From assembly GCF_028993615.1 (NCBI RefSeq), contig NZ_CP118632.1:4922465-4986464 (forward strand): a stretch of 64,000 bases of DNA. The letters are read 5' to 3'. Positions within the stretch are counted from its first letter, which is position 1, and each line of letters starts with the position of its first letter. This DNA comes from Herbaspirillum sp. WKF16. Lineage in GTDB: Bacteria; Pseudomonadota; Gammaproteobacteria; Burkholderiales; Burkholderiaceae_D. Of the stretch, positions 20,044-31,907 are shown one piece after another. The translations under genes and the position numbers were made by a program. The notes below the pieces were generated by a model. The model was given only the letters and a program-made list of their open reading frames with translations. It had not been told where the DNA came from and did no database searches.

Positions 20044-21834
20044 TCACAGCGCCGAGACCTCCACCCGGCAGCCCTCTGCTTCGCCCTCACCGGCCGCCAC
20101 GAAAGCCCAGCGCACGCCGTGGAAGCGCGCCAGCGTTTCGCGGTGGGCGATGCTGATCACCGTCACGCCCGGCAGCTCGCGCGGCAGCGCGGTGTACAGC
20201 GCTTCTTCGGCGTCGCCGTCCATGGCGCTGCTGGCCTCGTCCAGGAACAGCCATTGCGGGCGGTTCAGGAACACCCGTACGAAGGCCAACCGCTGCTGCT
20301 CGCCGGGCGACAGCGCCTGGCTCCAGTTGGCGGCCTGGTCCAGCCGTCCCGCCAGGTGCGGCAGGCGGCACAGGCCGAGGTAGCGCACGATGACCGCATC
20401 CTCGAAAGCGCCCTCGGCGGCCGGATAGGACAGCGCCGCGCGCAGCGTGCCGATGGGCAGGTAGCTGCGCTGCGGCAGGAACATCGCGGCGGCGTCCGTC
20501 GGCAGGCCGATGCGGCCGCGGCCGTAGGGCCAGATGTCGGCCACCGCGCGGATCAGGGTCGATTTGCCGCAGCCCGACGGTCCGCTGATGAGCACGTGCT
20601 CGCCCGACTCCACGCGCGCATCCAGGCCGCGCAGCAGCAAGGGCCCCTCCGGCAGCGACAGCTGCAACCCCTCGATCACCAGCGCGCTGCCGGCGTGGCG
20701 CTCGACCTCGATGGTGCGCGCCAGGCCGGCGGCGCGCTCGATGTCGGCGTTGAAGCCGGCCAGGCGGTTCACGCTGGCCTTCCAGCCTGCCAGGGTGGTG
20801 AAGGCGTTGATGAACCAGGACAGCGCGTCCTGCACCTGGCCGAAGGCGTCGCTGATCTGCATCAGCACGCCCAGCGTGATGGCGCCGGAGAAGTAGCGCG
20901 GCGCCGACACCAGCATCGGGAAGATGATCGCGAACTGGCCGTAGAAATTGACGGCGACATTGAGCTTCTTGGTCAGGCGCATGATGTCCCACCAGTTGTC
21001 GCGGATGTCGTCCAGGCGCGCGCCGAGCTGCGCCCGCTCCTGCGCCTCGCCGCGGTACAGCGCCACCGCCTCCGCGTGTTCGCGCACGCGGATCAGGCCG
21101 AAGCGGTAGTTGGCCTCGAAGCGCTCCTGGTTGAAGGACAGCCCGACCAGCGGCCGGCCGATGCGCCAGACGATGCCCGAGCCCACCAGCGCGTAGGCGA
21201 TCACGAACCACACCATGTAGCCGGGGATGTTCCAGTCCCGGCCCAGCGCCGGGAACGACAGCGGGCCGCTCACCGCCCAGAGGATGTGCACGAAGGAAAA
21301 CAGCGTGACGCTGCTGGAGATGAAGCCCAGCACCAGCGTGAGCGTGTCGGAAGTGAGCGCGTGCAGGTCCTCGGCGATGCGCTGGTCGGGGTTGTCTGAG
21401 AGCCGGCCCTGCTGGCCCTGCTCGATGCGGTAGTAGGCGCGGTGCGCCAGCCAGCGCTGCATGTAGCGCTCGCTCATCCAGTAGCGCCAGCGGATCTGCA
21501 ACGCCTGCTTCAGGTACACGCTGTAGATGGCCACCGCGACGAACACGAAGGCCAGCCCGGAGAACTGCAGCAGCAGCGACTTGAACTGCGGGTAGTCGCG
21601 CGACTGCAGCACGTTGTACATGTCGCGGTTCCAGGAGTTGAGCCGCACGTTGATGTAGACCATGCCCAGGTTGAGCGCGAGGATGGCGCCCAGCAAGGCG
21701 AACGCCCGCCACTTCTGGTCGGAGGTCCAGAACGGCTTGATCAGGCGCCAGACGTCGGCGCGGCTGGCGCGGGCGGCTGGCGGGGCGGAGGCTGACGAAG
21801 TGCTGACGGCGGTCATGGCGAAATCCCGGGGCAT
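20044..21834 (-). CDS. ABC transporter, fused permease/ATPase of the SbmA/BacA-like (ABC_membrane_2) type
   Basis: 596 residues. Residues about 25-370 form the transmembrane domain with the family pattern LNSWNRDMYNVLQSRD and YWMSERYMQRWLAHRAYYRI; residues about 385-590 are the ATPase with Walker A GPSGCGKST, signature LSPGEQQRL and Walker B WLFLDEASSAMD. Relatives include YddA and vitamin B12 or very-long-chain acyl exporters; the substrate is unknown. ATG at 21816 (MTAVSTSS) with GGGA upstream is an alternative start. It is divergent from the chemoreceptor gene. Confidence 0.9.
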   Translation of the reverse strand: MPRDFAMTAVSTSSASAPPAARASRADVWRLIKPFWTSDQKWRAFALLGAILALNLGMVYINVRLNSWNRDMYNVLQSRDYPQFKSLLLQFSGLAFVFVAVAIYSVYLKQALQIRWRYWMSERYMQRWLAHRAYYRIEQGQQGRLSDNPDQRIAEDLHALTSDTLTLVLGFISSSVTLFSFVHILWAVSGPLSFPALGRDWNIPGYMVWFVIAYALVGSGIVWRIGRPLVGLSFNQERFEANYRFGLIRVREHAEAVALYRGEAQERAQLGARLDDIRDNWWDIMRLTKKLNVAVNFYGQFAIIFPMLVSAPRYFSGAITLGVLMQISDAFGQVQDALSWFINAFTTLAGWKASVNRLAGFNADIERAAGLARTIEVERHAGSALVIEGLQLSLPEGPLLLRGLDARVESGEHVLISGPSGCGKSTLIRAVADIWPYGRGRIGLPTDAAAMFLPQRSYLPIGTLRAALSYPAAEGAFEDAVIVRYLGLCRLPHLAGRLDQAANWSQALSPGEQQRLAFVRVFLNRPQWLFLDEASSAMDGDAEEALYTALPRELPGVTVISIAHRETLARFHGVRWAFVAAGEGEAEGCRVEVSAL

Positions 21835-22193
21835 TGATTGCCGTCCAGCTTGCCGATCCAGACTTAAGCCAGACTTAACCGCCGCCGGCCATGTCCGGCC
21901 CGTCTCCTGCCGCCCCTTTCTCGCCGCGCGGGATGCGAGCGCCTGTACCGTGCCGACCTATCGCTTCCATCGAAACAATCAATCGCCGCCGCCCCTTGGG
22001 ATCGGGAACTTCGGCGCGCATGTGGGCATGTGTCGAGCTCATCCGCTACGCCCAAAGGCGAGCTTCCTAATACTTCCGTATAGTTGGCGGCCTTGGCGGG
22101 CGGGACAATAATCCACGCGAACCCGCAGCATCGGCAACCGGCCGTACAAGACCATTCGCAGGGCATCCATTTCAAGAGAGGGAGTACAAGAAC
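21835..22193. other. intergenic region between divergent ABC transporter and chemoreceptor genes
   Basis: 359 bases with no convincing open reading frame. It must contain both promoters; no clear sigma28 flagellar-type promoter (TAAA-N15-GCCGATAA) was recognised by eye. GAGGGAG precedes the chemoreceptor ATG. Confidence 0.5.
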
Positions 22194-23906
22194 ATGAACG
22201 CCGTAACCCAACAGCGCGCCTCGTTAAGCGTCGCGGCAAGGCTGGCACTGAGTTTCGCACTGGTGCTGGCGATGATGCTGGTGCTGACCATCGTCAGCAT
22301 CTCCAAGGTCAATTCCATCGAAGGCAGCCTGACCACGGTGAGCGAGGACAACAACGTCAAGCAGCGCTACGCCATCAACTTCCGCGGCAGCGTGCACGAC
22401 CGCGCCATCGCCCTGCGCGACCTGACCCTGGTGAACGACGCCGAGGTGAAGGACGTGGTGGCCCAGCTCAACAAGCTCGACGCCGACTACCAGCAATCGG
22501 CCAAGCCGCTCGACGCGATCTTCGCCGGCGAGCGCGGCCGCCAGGTACGTCCGGAAGAGCGCGCCGACCTGGAGAAGATCAAGGCCATCGAAGCCCGCGC
22601 CATGCCGCTGGCGGCCACCATCATCGCCTCGCGCAACGCCGGCGACATCGAAGGCGCGCGCCAGATGATGCTGACCCAGGTCAAGCCGGCCTTCACCGAG
22701 TGGCTGGCGGCGATCAACAAGTTCATCGACCTGCAGGAGAGCATGAGCCAGGCCGAATCGTCCAAGGCGCGCGCCGTCGCGCACGGCTTCCAGGCCTTCA
22801 TGCTGGTGCTGCTGGCGGCCTCCCTGGTGGCCGGCGCGGTGCTGGCCACGCTGATCACCCGCTCGATCCGCCGCGCGCTGGGCGCCGAGCCTGACGACGT
22901 CAAGGAACTGGCGCTGGCGGTCGACCGCGGCGAGCTGTATCACGAAGTGGCGCTGCGCAAGAACGACGGCGGCGACCGCTTGAGCATCATGGCCGCGCTC
23001 TCCGAGATGAGCGGCAACCTGCGCGCCACCGTCACCGAAGTGCGCGACGCCGCCGCCGGCGTGGCCACCATCAGCGCCCAGATCGCCGCCGGCAACAGCG
23101 ACCTCTCGGCGCGCACCGAAGACCAGGCCGCCTCGCTGGAAGAAACCGCCTCGGCCATGGAGCAGCTGACCGCCACCGTGAAGCAGAACGACGCCAACGC
23201 CCGCCAGGCCAACCAGCTGGCGCACAACGCCTCCGACATCGCCAAGAAGGGCGGCGCCATCGTCAGCGAAGTGGTCGACACCATGGCCGCCATCAACGAC
23301 TCCGCGCGCAAGATCGTGGACATCATCAGCGTGATCGACGGCATCGCCTTCCAGACCAATATCCTGGCGCTCAACGCGGCGGTGGAAGCCGCCCGCGCCG
23401 GCGAACAGGGCCGCGGCTTCGCCGTGGTCGCCACTGAAGTGCGCAACCTGGCGCAGCGCAGCTCGGCCGCCGCCAAGGAGGTCAAGCAGTTGATCGACAC
23501 CTCGGTGGAAAACGTCGAGGCCGGCACCCAGCTGGTCGAGCAGGCCGGCAGCACCATGGAACAGATCGTCAAGAGCGTGCAGCACGTGACCGACGTGATG
23601 GGCGAGATCTCCGCCGCCAGCCACGAGCAGAGCCTGGGCATCGAGGAAGTGCACAAGGCGATCGCCCTGATGGACCAGGTCACCCAGCACAACGCCGCCC
23701 TGGTCGAGCAGGCCAGCGCCGCGGTGGGCACGCTGCAGGACCAGGCGATCAACCTGAACCACGCGGTCGGCGTGTTCCAGCTGGAGTCGCCCTCGGGCGC
23801 GATGGCGCCGTCGGCCTCCAACGTGCTGCCGCTGCGTCCGGTGGACGTCAACCCGGCGCCGGCCCTGGCCCTGGCCCCGGCCTCCAGGGAGCGCGCATAT
23901 GGCTGA
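22194..23906 (+). CDS. methyl-accepting chemotaxis protein
   Basis: 570 residues. A transmembrane helix at about 15-38, a periplasmic four-helix-bundle ligand domain (about 40-195), a second helix at about 198-222, HAMP, and a cytoplasmic signalling domain whose hairpin tip reads [32 protein letters not shown]. No C-terminal NWETF-type CheR pentapeptide is present; the tail is Ala/Pro-rich. It signals to CheA/CheW. Its last 8 bases overlap the following EAL gene, implying translational coupling. Confidence 0.95.
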   Translation: MNAVTQQRASLSVAARLALSFALVLAMMLVLTIVSISKVNSIEGSLTTVSEDNNVKQRYAINFRGSVHDRAIALRDLTLVNDAEVKDVVAQLNKLDADYQQSAKPLDAIFAGERGRQVRPEERADLEKIKAIEARAMPLAATIIASRNAGDIEGARQMMLTQVKPAFTEWLAAINKFIDLQESMSQAESSKARAVAHGFQAFMLVLLAASLVAGAVLATLITRSIRRALGAEPDDVKELALAVDRGELYHEVALRKNDGGDRLSIMAALSEMSGNLRATVTEVRDAAAGVATISAQIAAGNSDLSARTEDQAASLEETASAMEQLTATVKQNDANARQANQLAHNASDIAKKGGAIVSEVVDTMAAINDSARKIVDIISVIDGIAFQTNILALNAAVEAARAGEQGRGFAVVATEVRNLAQRSSAAAKEVKQLIDTSVENVEAGTQLVEQAGSTMEQIVKSVQHVTDVMGEISAASHEQSLGIEEVHKAIALMDQVTQHNAALVEQASAAVGTLQDQAINLNHAVGVFQLESPSGAMAPSASNVLPLRPVDVNPAPALALAPASRERAYG

Positions 23907-25716
23907 TGCGGCCGTGCGCGCGGACGGCGCCGCCGAGGAAGAACTGCAGCGCCTGGCGGCGCTGCATTCCCTGCACCTGCTCGACACCGGCGCCTCCGAA
24001 GACCTGGATAACATCACCCGGCTGTGCGCCGGCCTGTTCGGCGTCACCGGCGCCTACGTCTCGCTGATCGATGCCGACCGCCAGTGGGTCAAGTCGCAAA
24101 GCGGCCCCGACATGTGCGCGCCCTCGCGCGAGCAATCGTTCTGCCACTACACGGTGGCGCAGCGCGCGGTGATGGTGGTGGAAGACGCGCTGGCCGACCA
24201 GCGTTTCGCCGCCAGCCCGATGGTGGCCGGGCCGCCGCACATCCGTTTCTATGCCGGCGCCCCGCTGCTCACGCCCGACGGCCACGCCATCGGCGCGCTG
24301 TGCGTGACCGCCACCGAGGCGCGCAGCTTCTCGCCGGCACAGCGCAAGCAGCTGCAGCAGCTGGCCGCGCTGGCGATGTCGCAGATGCTGCTGCGGCGCG
24401 CGGTGGGCCGGGTCGACCCGTTGACCGGCATGCCCAACAAATACCAGCTGCAGGAAGACCTGGAGTCGCTCTCGCGGGTGCGCGCGGAGGACGATGCGCA
24501 GCCGTCCGGCCCGCGCACGCTGGCCTACATCGATATGCCGGACGCCAACACCGCCTTCGAGATCGCCAGCGTGCTGGGCATCGGCGTCTACGACGACCTG
24601 GTGCGCAACGTCGGCGCACGGCTGCAGCAACTGGCGCTGGGCCGGGCCGACGTCTACCACGTCACCGACGCGCGCTTCGCGCTGCTGTCGCACGCCGCGC
24701 CGGCCGGCGATTTCGCGCAGGAGCTGCGCGCCATGACCGCGGCGCTCGAGCAGCCGGTGCACAGCATGACGCTGCCGCTGAACCTGCCCAGCTACGGCGG
24801 CATCGTGCGCGTCGAACCGCAGCGCGAAGCCCTGCTGGATGCGCCGCGCAAGGCGGTGGCGGCGTTGCACGAGGCCTTCACCCACCAACGCCGCTGGGCC
24901 GACTACGATGCCGAGGCCGACGTGCGCCACCAGCGCAGCTTCCGGCTCTTGAACGACATTCCCGACGCCATCCAGTCCGACAGCGGTTTCCGGCTGGCCT
25001 ACCAGCCCAAGCTGGATCTCAAGACCGACGCCTACCACGGCGCCGAGGCGCTGCTGCGCTGGCAGCACCACGAACTGGGCGCGATCTCGCCGGCCGAATT
25101 CATTCCCCTGGTGGAGCGCACCGCGCTGATCCGCCCGGTGTCGGACTGGGTGATCACGGCGGCGTTAAAGCAAATGGCCGCATGGCGCCGCGATGGCATG
25201 CACCTGAAGCTGGCGATCAACCTGTCGGCGCCCAACTTCGAGGAAGCCGACATCGTCAAACGCCTGGCGCAAGCCTGCCGCGAAGCCGATATCGATCCGG
25301 CCATGGTGGAGATCGAATGCACCGAGGGCCTGTGGATGCAAAGCCCGGCGGTGCTGAAGATGCTGCACGAGATCCGCGCCCTGGGCATGGGCCTGGCGCT
25401 GGACGACTTCGGCACCGGCTACAGCAACTTCGCCTACCTGCAGCAGGTGCCGGCCTCGGTGGTGAAGATCGACCAGTCGCTGATCCGCAATCTCGACACC
25501 AGCCCGCGCGACCGCCGCATCGTGCAGTCGCTCATCGCGCTGGCCAAGGAACTGGAATACCGCATCGTGGCCGAAGGCGTGGAAACCGCGCAGACGCTGC
25601 AGCTGATCCGCGACTGGGGCGTCGACGAGGCGCAAGGCTATTACCTGGCGCGCCCGCTGGCGCCGGCCGCCTTCGCCACGCACGTGCGCGGCGCGGCCGC
25701 CTCGATGCTGCAATAG
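23899..25716 (+). CDS. GAF - degenerate GGDEF - EAL protein (likely cyclic-di-GMP phosphodiesterase)
   Basis: 605 residues, no membrane segment. GAF (about 20-165, [25 protein letters not shown] pattern), then a GGDEF-like domain opening [16 protein letters not shown] whose active site is replaced by VTDARF (255-260) and so is probably inactive, then an EAL domain (about 345-595) with EAL at 383-385 and DDFGTGYSN retained. The usual ELTES motif reads ECTEG. Predicted role: degradation of cyclic-di-GMP under control of the GAF ligand. The start overlaps the chemoreceptor gene by 8 bases, suggesting a joint chemotaxis/second-messenger module. Confidence 0.9.
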   Translation: MADAAVRADGAAEEELQRLAALHSLHLLDTGASEDLDNITRLCAGLFGVTGAYVSLIDADRQWVKSQSGPDMCAPSREQSFCHYTVAQRAVMVVEDALADQRFAASPMVAGPPHIRFYAGAPLLTPDGHAIGALCVTATEARSFSPAQRKQLQQLAALAMSQMLLRRAVGRVDPLTGMPNKYQLQEDLESLSRVRAEDDAQPSGPRTLAYIDMPDANTAFEIASVLGIGVYDDLVRNVGARLQQLALGRADVYHVTDARFALLSHAAPAGDFAQELRAMTAALEQPVHSMTLPLNLPSYGGIVRVEPQREALLDAPRKAVAALHEAFTHQRRWADYDAEADVRHQRSFRLLNDIPDAIQSDSGFRLAYQPKLDLKTDAYHGAEALLRWQHHELGAISPAEFIPLVERTALIRPVSDWVITAALKQMAAWRRDGMHLKLAINLSAPNFEEADIVKRLAQACREADIDPAMVEIECTEGLWMQSPAVLKMLHEIRALGMGLALDDFGTGYSNFAYLQQVPASVVKIDQSLIRNLDTSPRDRRIVQSLIALAKELEYRIVAEGVETAQTLQLIRDWGVDEAQGYYLARPLAPAAFATHVRGAAASMLQ

Positions 25717-25723
25717 CCGGGGC

Positions 25724-26404
25724 TCAGTCGCGCGGCGCCTGCAGTTCGGCCATCATCTCGCCAACGAAGCGCCGCATCCGTTCTTCCCGCTCCCTTGCCA
25801 TGGCCGCGCCGGCGGCGGTCTGGAAGCCGGCCGACAGCGTGAACAGCTTGGCCGGGAAATGGTCCAGCGCGTAGCGGCGATCATCCAGCGCGCGCGCCCT
25901 GGCCTGCGGGTCGGCCGCGTCGTACAGCTGCGAGCCCATGCGCCCTGCCGTATAGAAGCAGCGCGCCACACCGATGGCGCCGATCGCATCGAGGCGGTCG
26001 GCGTCCTGCATGATTTTGGCCTCGACCGACCGCGGCGCGATGCCGGCTGAAAAACTGTGCGCCTCGACCGCATGCGCCACCGCATCGGCCTCATGCGCCG
26101 GCCAGCCCTGCTCCCTCAAGATCTCCAGCGAACGCCGCGCCGACAGCGCGGACGCCTGGCTGCGCAGCGGCGAATTCTTCTCCACCCGCACGCAGTCGTG
26201 CAGCAGCACCGCCGCCAGCAGGATGCGCGGCTCGCCGCCCTCCTGCTCCAGCAGCCGCAGCGCGTTGCGCCACACCCGCAGCAGGTGCGCGAGGTCGTGC
26301 GAACCATCGCCGGCGTCGTCGGCGACATACGGCAGCAAGGCCTGCGCCAGTTGCTCCAAGGGAGCGAAACCGGCGGCGGCGCGTGAAATATCGGGAACGT
26401 TCAT
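25724..26404 (-). CDS. HD domain phosphohydrolase
   Basis: 226 residues from ATG at 26404 (MNVPDISRAAAG). HD motifs are visible: SHDLAHLLRVWRNA, LLHDC and the metal-binding QDADRLDAIGAIGVARCFY. This matches the YedJ-type subfamily of metal-dependent phosphohydrolases, likely acting on nucleotides; the substrate is unknown. The frame is open further upstream to 26650, but that extension is low-complexity and unlike the family. It converges with the GAF-EAL gene with a 7-base gap. Confidence 0.85.
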   Translation of the reverse strand: MNVPDISRAAAGFAPLEQLAQALLPYVADDAGDGSHDLAHLLRVWRNALRLLEQEGGEPRILLAAVLLHDCVRVEKNSPLRSQASALSARRSLEILREQGWPAHEADAVAHAVEAHSFSAGIAPRSVEAKIMQDADRLDAIGAIGVARCFYTAGRMGSQLYDAADPQARARALDDRRYALDHFPAKLFTLSAGFQTAAGAAMAREREERMRRFVGEMMAELQAPRD

Positions 26405-26888
26405 CAATGGCAACACCCTCGGCGCGCTGGAGTCAATGGCCCGGCAGTATGCCTCAAGCCCGCCCCCTCGATTGGATACGATATACCCCGCGGCGTATGA
26501 CGATCGCCCGCAAACCCCGGCCCGGCGCACCGTTCGGATTTCCCGACAAGTGTTTTTCGGCAACGCGCCGCGCGCGCCGGCGGCCGATGTGAGATCATTC
26601 GGCTTCATCTTCTCACCGGCGAAGCTCCGGGCCGCAGCGGCCCGCGACACCGGCAGAGCTTTTGCCTCGCCGGCCGGACGACGATAGCGGAAACCTCAAC
26701 CGCACCCGCGCCGCCGACGCGACACCGGGCCGCCTGGCGGCCCTTGGTCCGCGCACCGGTCATCCCGCCGGCCTGTTCTTTCCGGCGCGCACGACAGAAA
26801 CTGACACCCCGACGCGGCCCGGCCGCCGAGCACCCGCGCCAAGCGCCGGTGCGGCGCCGTCGCCGCCGACTGTTTTTTTGGAGCATGC
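26405..26888. other. 484-base intergenic region
   Basis: It lies between the divergent HD and ABC exporter genes. Overlapping frames are open on both strands but look like high-GC shadows with Arg/Pro/Ala composition. No RNA gene, repeat or confident promoter was recognised. Confidence 0.5.
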
Positions 26889-28748
<1,860 letters not shown>

Positions 28749-28765
28749 AATGAGAAGAGGAAAAG

Positions 28766-28793
28766 GCCCCGTTGAATGACGGGGCTTTTTTTT
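28766..28793 (+). terminator. terminator of the ABC exporter gene
   Basis: The stem GCCCCGT / ACGGGGC with loop TGAATG is followed by eight Ts. Confidence 0.85.
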
Positions 28794-28825
28794 GCTTGCG
28801 TGTTTTTTTGGGCGCGGTGAACGAC

Positions 28826-28930
28826 GCTGGGTCCCGGCCTTCGCCGGGACGACAGTGAAGGAGTGGATAACACCTTTTCATGTTCAAGATAGTTACTACT
28901 TGTCGTCCCGACGAAGGTCAGGACCCAGCG
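28826..28930. repeat. REP doublet A (inverted pair)
   Basis: Two REP-like units in opposite orientation, 28826-28853 and 28902-28930, share the core GCTGGGTCCCGGCCTTCG and its complement and are separated by 48 bases. Each unit can form a hairpin (GTCCCGGC-CTTC-GCCGGGAC). The right unit is diverged. The element lies between convergent genes and resembles doublets B (35586-35692) and C (39946-40052). Confidence 0.75.
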
Positions 28931-28946
28931 GCATCAACAACCGCCA

Positions 28947-29660
28947 TCAAGCAAAGAACGCATCCTCCAGCAACATATCCTCAAAAAATGCGCCGAACGG
29001 CTCCGACGGATGCCGCAAATGAATCTCCAGGATCCAGCGCAGCGGCAGCGGCGCCGCATCGAACTCGGCCAGCGAACCGGTGTGGATGGCGGCATGCGGA
29101 AAGTCCGACACGCGATGCCCCGGCAAGTCGAAGTTGAGCACCCAGCCCCGCGCCGATGCCCATTGCCGGCCATGCTCGTAGAGCTGGCGGCCGGTCAGTC
29201 CCTCGCTCAACCACAAGCGGCGCAGCGCGTGGAACAACGCCTCGGCGTCGGCCGCGCAACGCGCGTACTCGGGCTGTTCGCCGACCACGAAGGCAGCGCC
29301 GCCGTCGCCCTCGAAGGCGTCCATGCGCGGCGCGATGTCGATGAAGAAGATATCGTTCTCGCCCAGCACGACGCCGGGTTCCGACGCCAGCCGCATCGGC
29401 TTGGTGGTGTTGCGCCCGAAGCGCACCCGGGTCGGATGCCACGACAGCGCCAGGCCGGCGTCGCGCAGCACGCCCTTGGCCATCTCCACCGCGTCTTCCT
29501 CGATCATGCCGGGGCGCACCCCGGCGGCGATCTGCGCGATCGCGCGGCGGGTGGCCTGGCGCACGGCCAGCATGCCGTCCACCGAGAAGGCGGGGCCGAC
29601 GCGCTGGGCCTGTTCCAATGGTTGCGCCGATTGCGCGTCGGTTCGTGCTGCTTGCTGCAT
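28947..29660 (-). CDS. M24 family metallopeptidase (aminopeptidase P/creatinase fold)
   Basis: 237 residues, a compact pita-bread domain. The metal ligands are visible in order: Asp in FFIDIAP, Asp in EGDGGAAF, His in LPGHRVSDFPHAAIHTG, Glu in WILEIHL and Glu in FFEDMLL. It may be a peptidase, or a relative with altered specificity. The start at 29660 gives MQQAARTDAQ; a shorter start at MLAVRQATRRAI (29573) is possible. It is divergent from a GlxA-type regulator, which may control it. Confidence 0.85.
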   Translation of the reverse strand: MQQAARTDAQSAQPLEQAQRVGPAFSVDGMLAVRQATRRAIAQIAAGVRPGMIEEDAVEMAKGVLRDAGLALSWHPTRVRFGRNTTKPMRLASEPGVVLGENDIFFIDIAPRMDAFEGDGGAAFVVGEQPEYARCAADAEALFHALRRLWLSEGLTGRQLYEHGRQWASARGWVLNFDLPGHRVSDFPHAAIHTGSLAEFDAAPLPLRWILEIHLRHPSEPFGAFFEDMLLEDAFFA

Positions 29661-29845
29661 GGCTGGCTCCTGTAGCGTTGATGGATGCGTCCATTATCGG
29701 AAGCGCGCCATGCGCCGGCCAGCGATGCATGGGGCCGATTGCGGACAGGCTGGCGGCAAATCCTGCCAGCCCCGGCACGCACGCGCGGCTGGCGTATGAT
29801 CGCTGCCATTGCCGCGCATCCCTGAACCTGCCCAACCTCCACACC

Positions 29846-30817
29846 ATGCCTACGGTCCATCTGCTGGTTTTTCCCGGCGTGCAATCGCTGGACGTTTCCG
29901 GCCCGCTCGACGTGTTCGCCGAGGCCAACCGCTTCCTGCTGCCGCAGGCGCATTACCGGCTGCGGGTGATCGGCGCCGGCGATGGCGCGCTGGAATGTTC
30001 CAACGGCATGCTGCTCACTCCCCACAGCCATTACAGCCGGACCGACGAAGCCGCCGACCTGCTGCTGGTGGCCGGCGGCCCGGTGCTGGTGAAACAGGCG
30101 CCGGACGACGCGCTCGGCGCCTGGCTGCGGCGCCAGGCGCAGGCGGCGAAGTGCTATGGCTCGATCTGCAACGGCGCCTTCCTGCTGGCGCGCGCCGGCC
30201 TGCTCGACGGCAAGCGCGCCACGACCCACTGGGACGACGCCGCGGCGCTGCAGCAGCAGTTCCCGCACATCAGGCTGGAGCCCGACCGTATCTGGCTGCG
30301 CGACGGCAAGCTGGTGACCTCGGCCGGGGTGACCGCCGGCATCGACCTGTCGCTGGCGCTGCTGGCCGAAGAAGCCGGCGCCGAGGTGGCGCTCAATGTC
30401 GCCAAGCGGCTGGTGGTGTTCATGCAGCGCAGCGGCGGGCAGTCGCAGTTCAGCCCCTACCTCACGCCGTATGCAGAAGAAGGTTCGCTGGTGGGCCGCG
30501 TGCAGCAATACGTGCTGGCGCACCTGGGCGAGAAATTGACGGTGGGCCGGCTGGCCGCGCTGGTGGCCGCCAGCCCGCGCAACTTCGCCCGCATGTTTGC
30601 GCGCGATGCGCAAATGACCCCGGCCGAGTTCATCGAGCGGGCCCGGGTCGATGCCGCGCGCGCCATGCTGGAACGCTCCGCCCTGCCGTTGAAAAGCATC
30701 GCCATCGACTGCGGCTTTCGCGACGCCGGCCACCTGCGGCGGGTATTCCAGAAGCGCCTGGGCACCAGCGCCCAGCAATACCGCGACAGCTTCTCGGCCA
30801 ACCCGCCCGCGGCGTGA
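29846..30817 (+). CDS. GlxA family AraC-type transcriptional regulator
   Basis: 323 residues from ATG at 29846 (MPTVHLLVFPGVQSLDVSGPLDVF). The N-terminal DJ-1/PfpI-like domain (about 1-190) keeps the nucleophile-elbow region YGSICNGAFLLA. Two AraC helix-turn-helix motifs occupy about 220-315, ending CGFRDAGHLRRVFQKRLGTSAQQYRDSF. The frame is open upstream, but that part is not GlxA-like. It may control the divergent M24 peptidase gene or the catabolic cluster downstream; the sequence does not decide. Confidence 0.9.
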   Translation: MPTVHLLVFPGVQSLDVSGPLDVFAEANRFLLPQAHYRLRVIGAGDGALECSNGMLLTPHSHYSRTDEAADLLLVAGGPVLVKQAPDDALGAWLRRQAQAAKCYGSICNGAFLLARAGLLDGKRATTHWDDAAALQQQFPHIRLEPDRIWLRDGKLVTSAGVTAGIDLSLALLAEEAGAEVALNVAKRLVVFMQRSGGQSQFSPYLTPYAEEGSLVGRVQQYVLAHLGEKLTVGRLAALVAASPRNFARMFARDAQMTPAEFIERARVDAARAMLERSALPLKSIAIDCGFRDAGHLRRVFQKRLGTSAQQYRDSFSANPPAA

Positions 30818-30858
30818 GCCTGTTAAGCTTGCCGCCATCGGCCACCCGCACGCCCACG

Positions 30859-31806
30859 ATGATGCTCAACAACCTCGCCCGCAAACTCGACCTCACCACG
30901 CTGCGCCTGTTCGCCGCGGTGCAGGAGGAAGGCACCCTCACCCGCGCCGCCGCGCGCGAGGCGATCGCGGTGTCGGCCGCCAGCAAGCGCCTGGTGGAAC
31001 TGGAGGAAGCGATCGGCATGCCGCTGTTCGTGCGCCATGCGCGCGGCATGCAGCTCACGGCCGCCGGCGAGACCCTGTTCGCGCATGCGCGGCGCGTGCT
31101 GCTGTCGGTGGAGGCGATCGGCCATGAGCTGGCCGAGCATGCCCAGGGCGTGCGCGGCTACGTGCGCATGGTGGCCAACCTGTCGGCCATCGTCGAGTTC
31201 CTGCCGGAAGACCTGATGCTGTTCGCGCAGCTGCACGAGCAGGTCAAGCTCGACCTGGAAGAGCGTCCCAGCGCCAGCGTGGTCAAGGGCGTGGCCGATG
31301 GCTGGGCCGACCTCGGCATCTGCTCCGGCGAGGCCGACACTGGCGGCCTGCACACCGAGCTCTACCGGCGCGACCGCGTGGTGCTGGTGATGGCCGCGAC
31401 GCATCCGCTGGCCGGCAGGCGACGCATCGCCTTCGAAGAAACGCTGGACTACGACCACGTCGGCCTGCATGCCGACAGCTCGATCAACCAGCGCACCCAC
31501 CTGGCCGCGCGCAGCTCCGGCAAGCCCCTGAAGATGCGCATCCACGTGCCCGGCTTCGACGCCGTGTGCCGGATGGCGCAGGCCGGCATGGGCCTGGGCG
31601 TGATCCCGGCCGGCGTGTTCGAGGCGATCGGCCGTCCGCTGGGACTGGCCGCACTGGAGATCGACGACGCCTGGGCCAGCCGCGAACTGCGCATCGTGGT
31701 GCGCCATGCCGACGCGCTCTCGCCGGTCTCGCGCGCGCTGTTCGACTTCCTGCGCGGGGCCGAGGCGCGCGCCGCGCCGCCACGCAAGACGCGCTCGCGC
31801 AGATAG
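30859..31806 (+). CDS. LysR family transcriptional regulator
   Basis: 315 residues from ATG at 30859; a second ATG follows immediately. The HTH reads DLTTLRLFAAVQEEGTLTRAA with VSAASKRLVELEEAIG, the pattern of the PA0477/PA2220-like LysR branch. The effector domain starts near residue 95. It lies 101 bases upstream of the CoA-transferase/lyase/MFS genes in the same direction and is the likely activator of that cluster. Confidence 0.9.
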   Translation: MMLNNLARKLDLTTLRLFAAVQEEGTLTRAAAREAIAVSAASKRLVELEEAIGMPLFVRHARGMQLTAAGETLFAHARRVLLSVEAIGHELAEHAQGVRGYVRMVANLSAIVEFLPEDLMLFAQLHEQVKLDLEERPSASVVKGVADGWADLGICSGEADTGGLHTELYRRDRVVLVMAATHPLAGRRRIAFEETLDYDHVGLHADSSINQRTHLAARSSGKPLKMRIHVPGFDAVCRMAQAGMGLGVIPAGVFEAIGRPLGLAALEIDDAWASRELRIVVRHADALSPVSRALFDFLRGAEARAAPPRKTRSRR

Positions 31807-31907
31807 GCCGCAGCGTTCGCCAGCCGCGAACGCTGCTTGCCGAAATGCGGTTGGACGTTCGCCACCGTCTTTTCCTATCCTGCCGTGACAGGAAGAAGGA
31901 GACAAAG

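Noticed and set aside
26405..26888. Possible coding region in the gap before the MsbA-like exporter
   Set aside because: Several overlapping frames on both strands are open, but none has a ribosome binding site or protein-like sequence.
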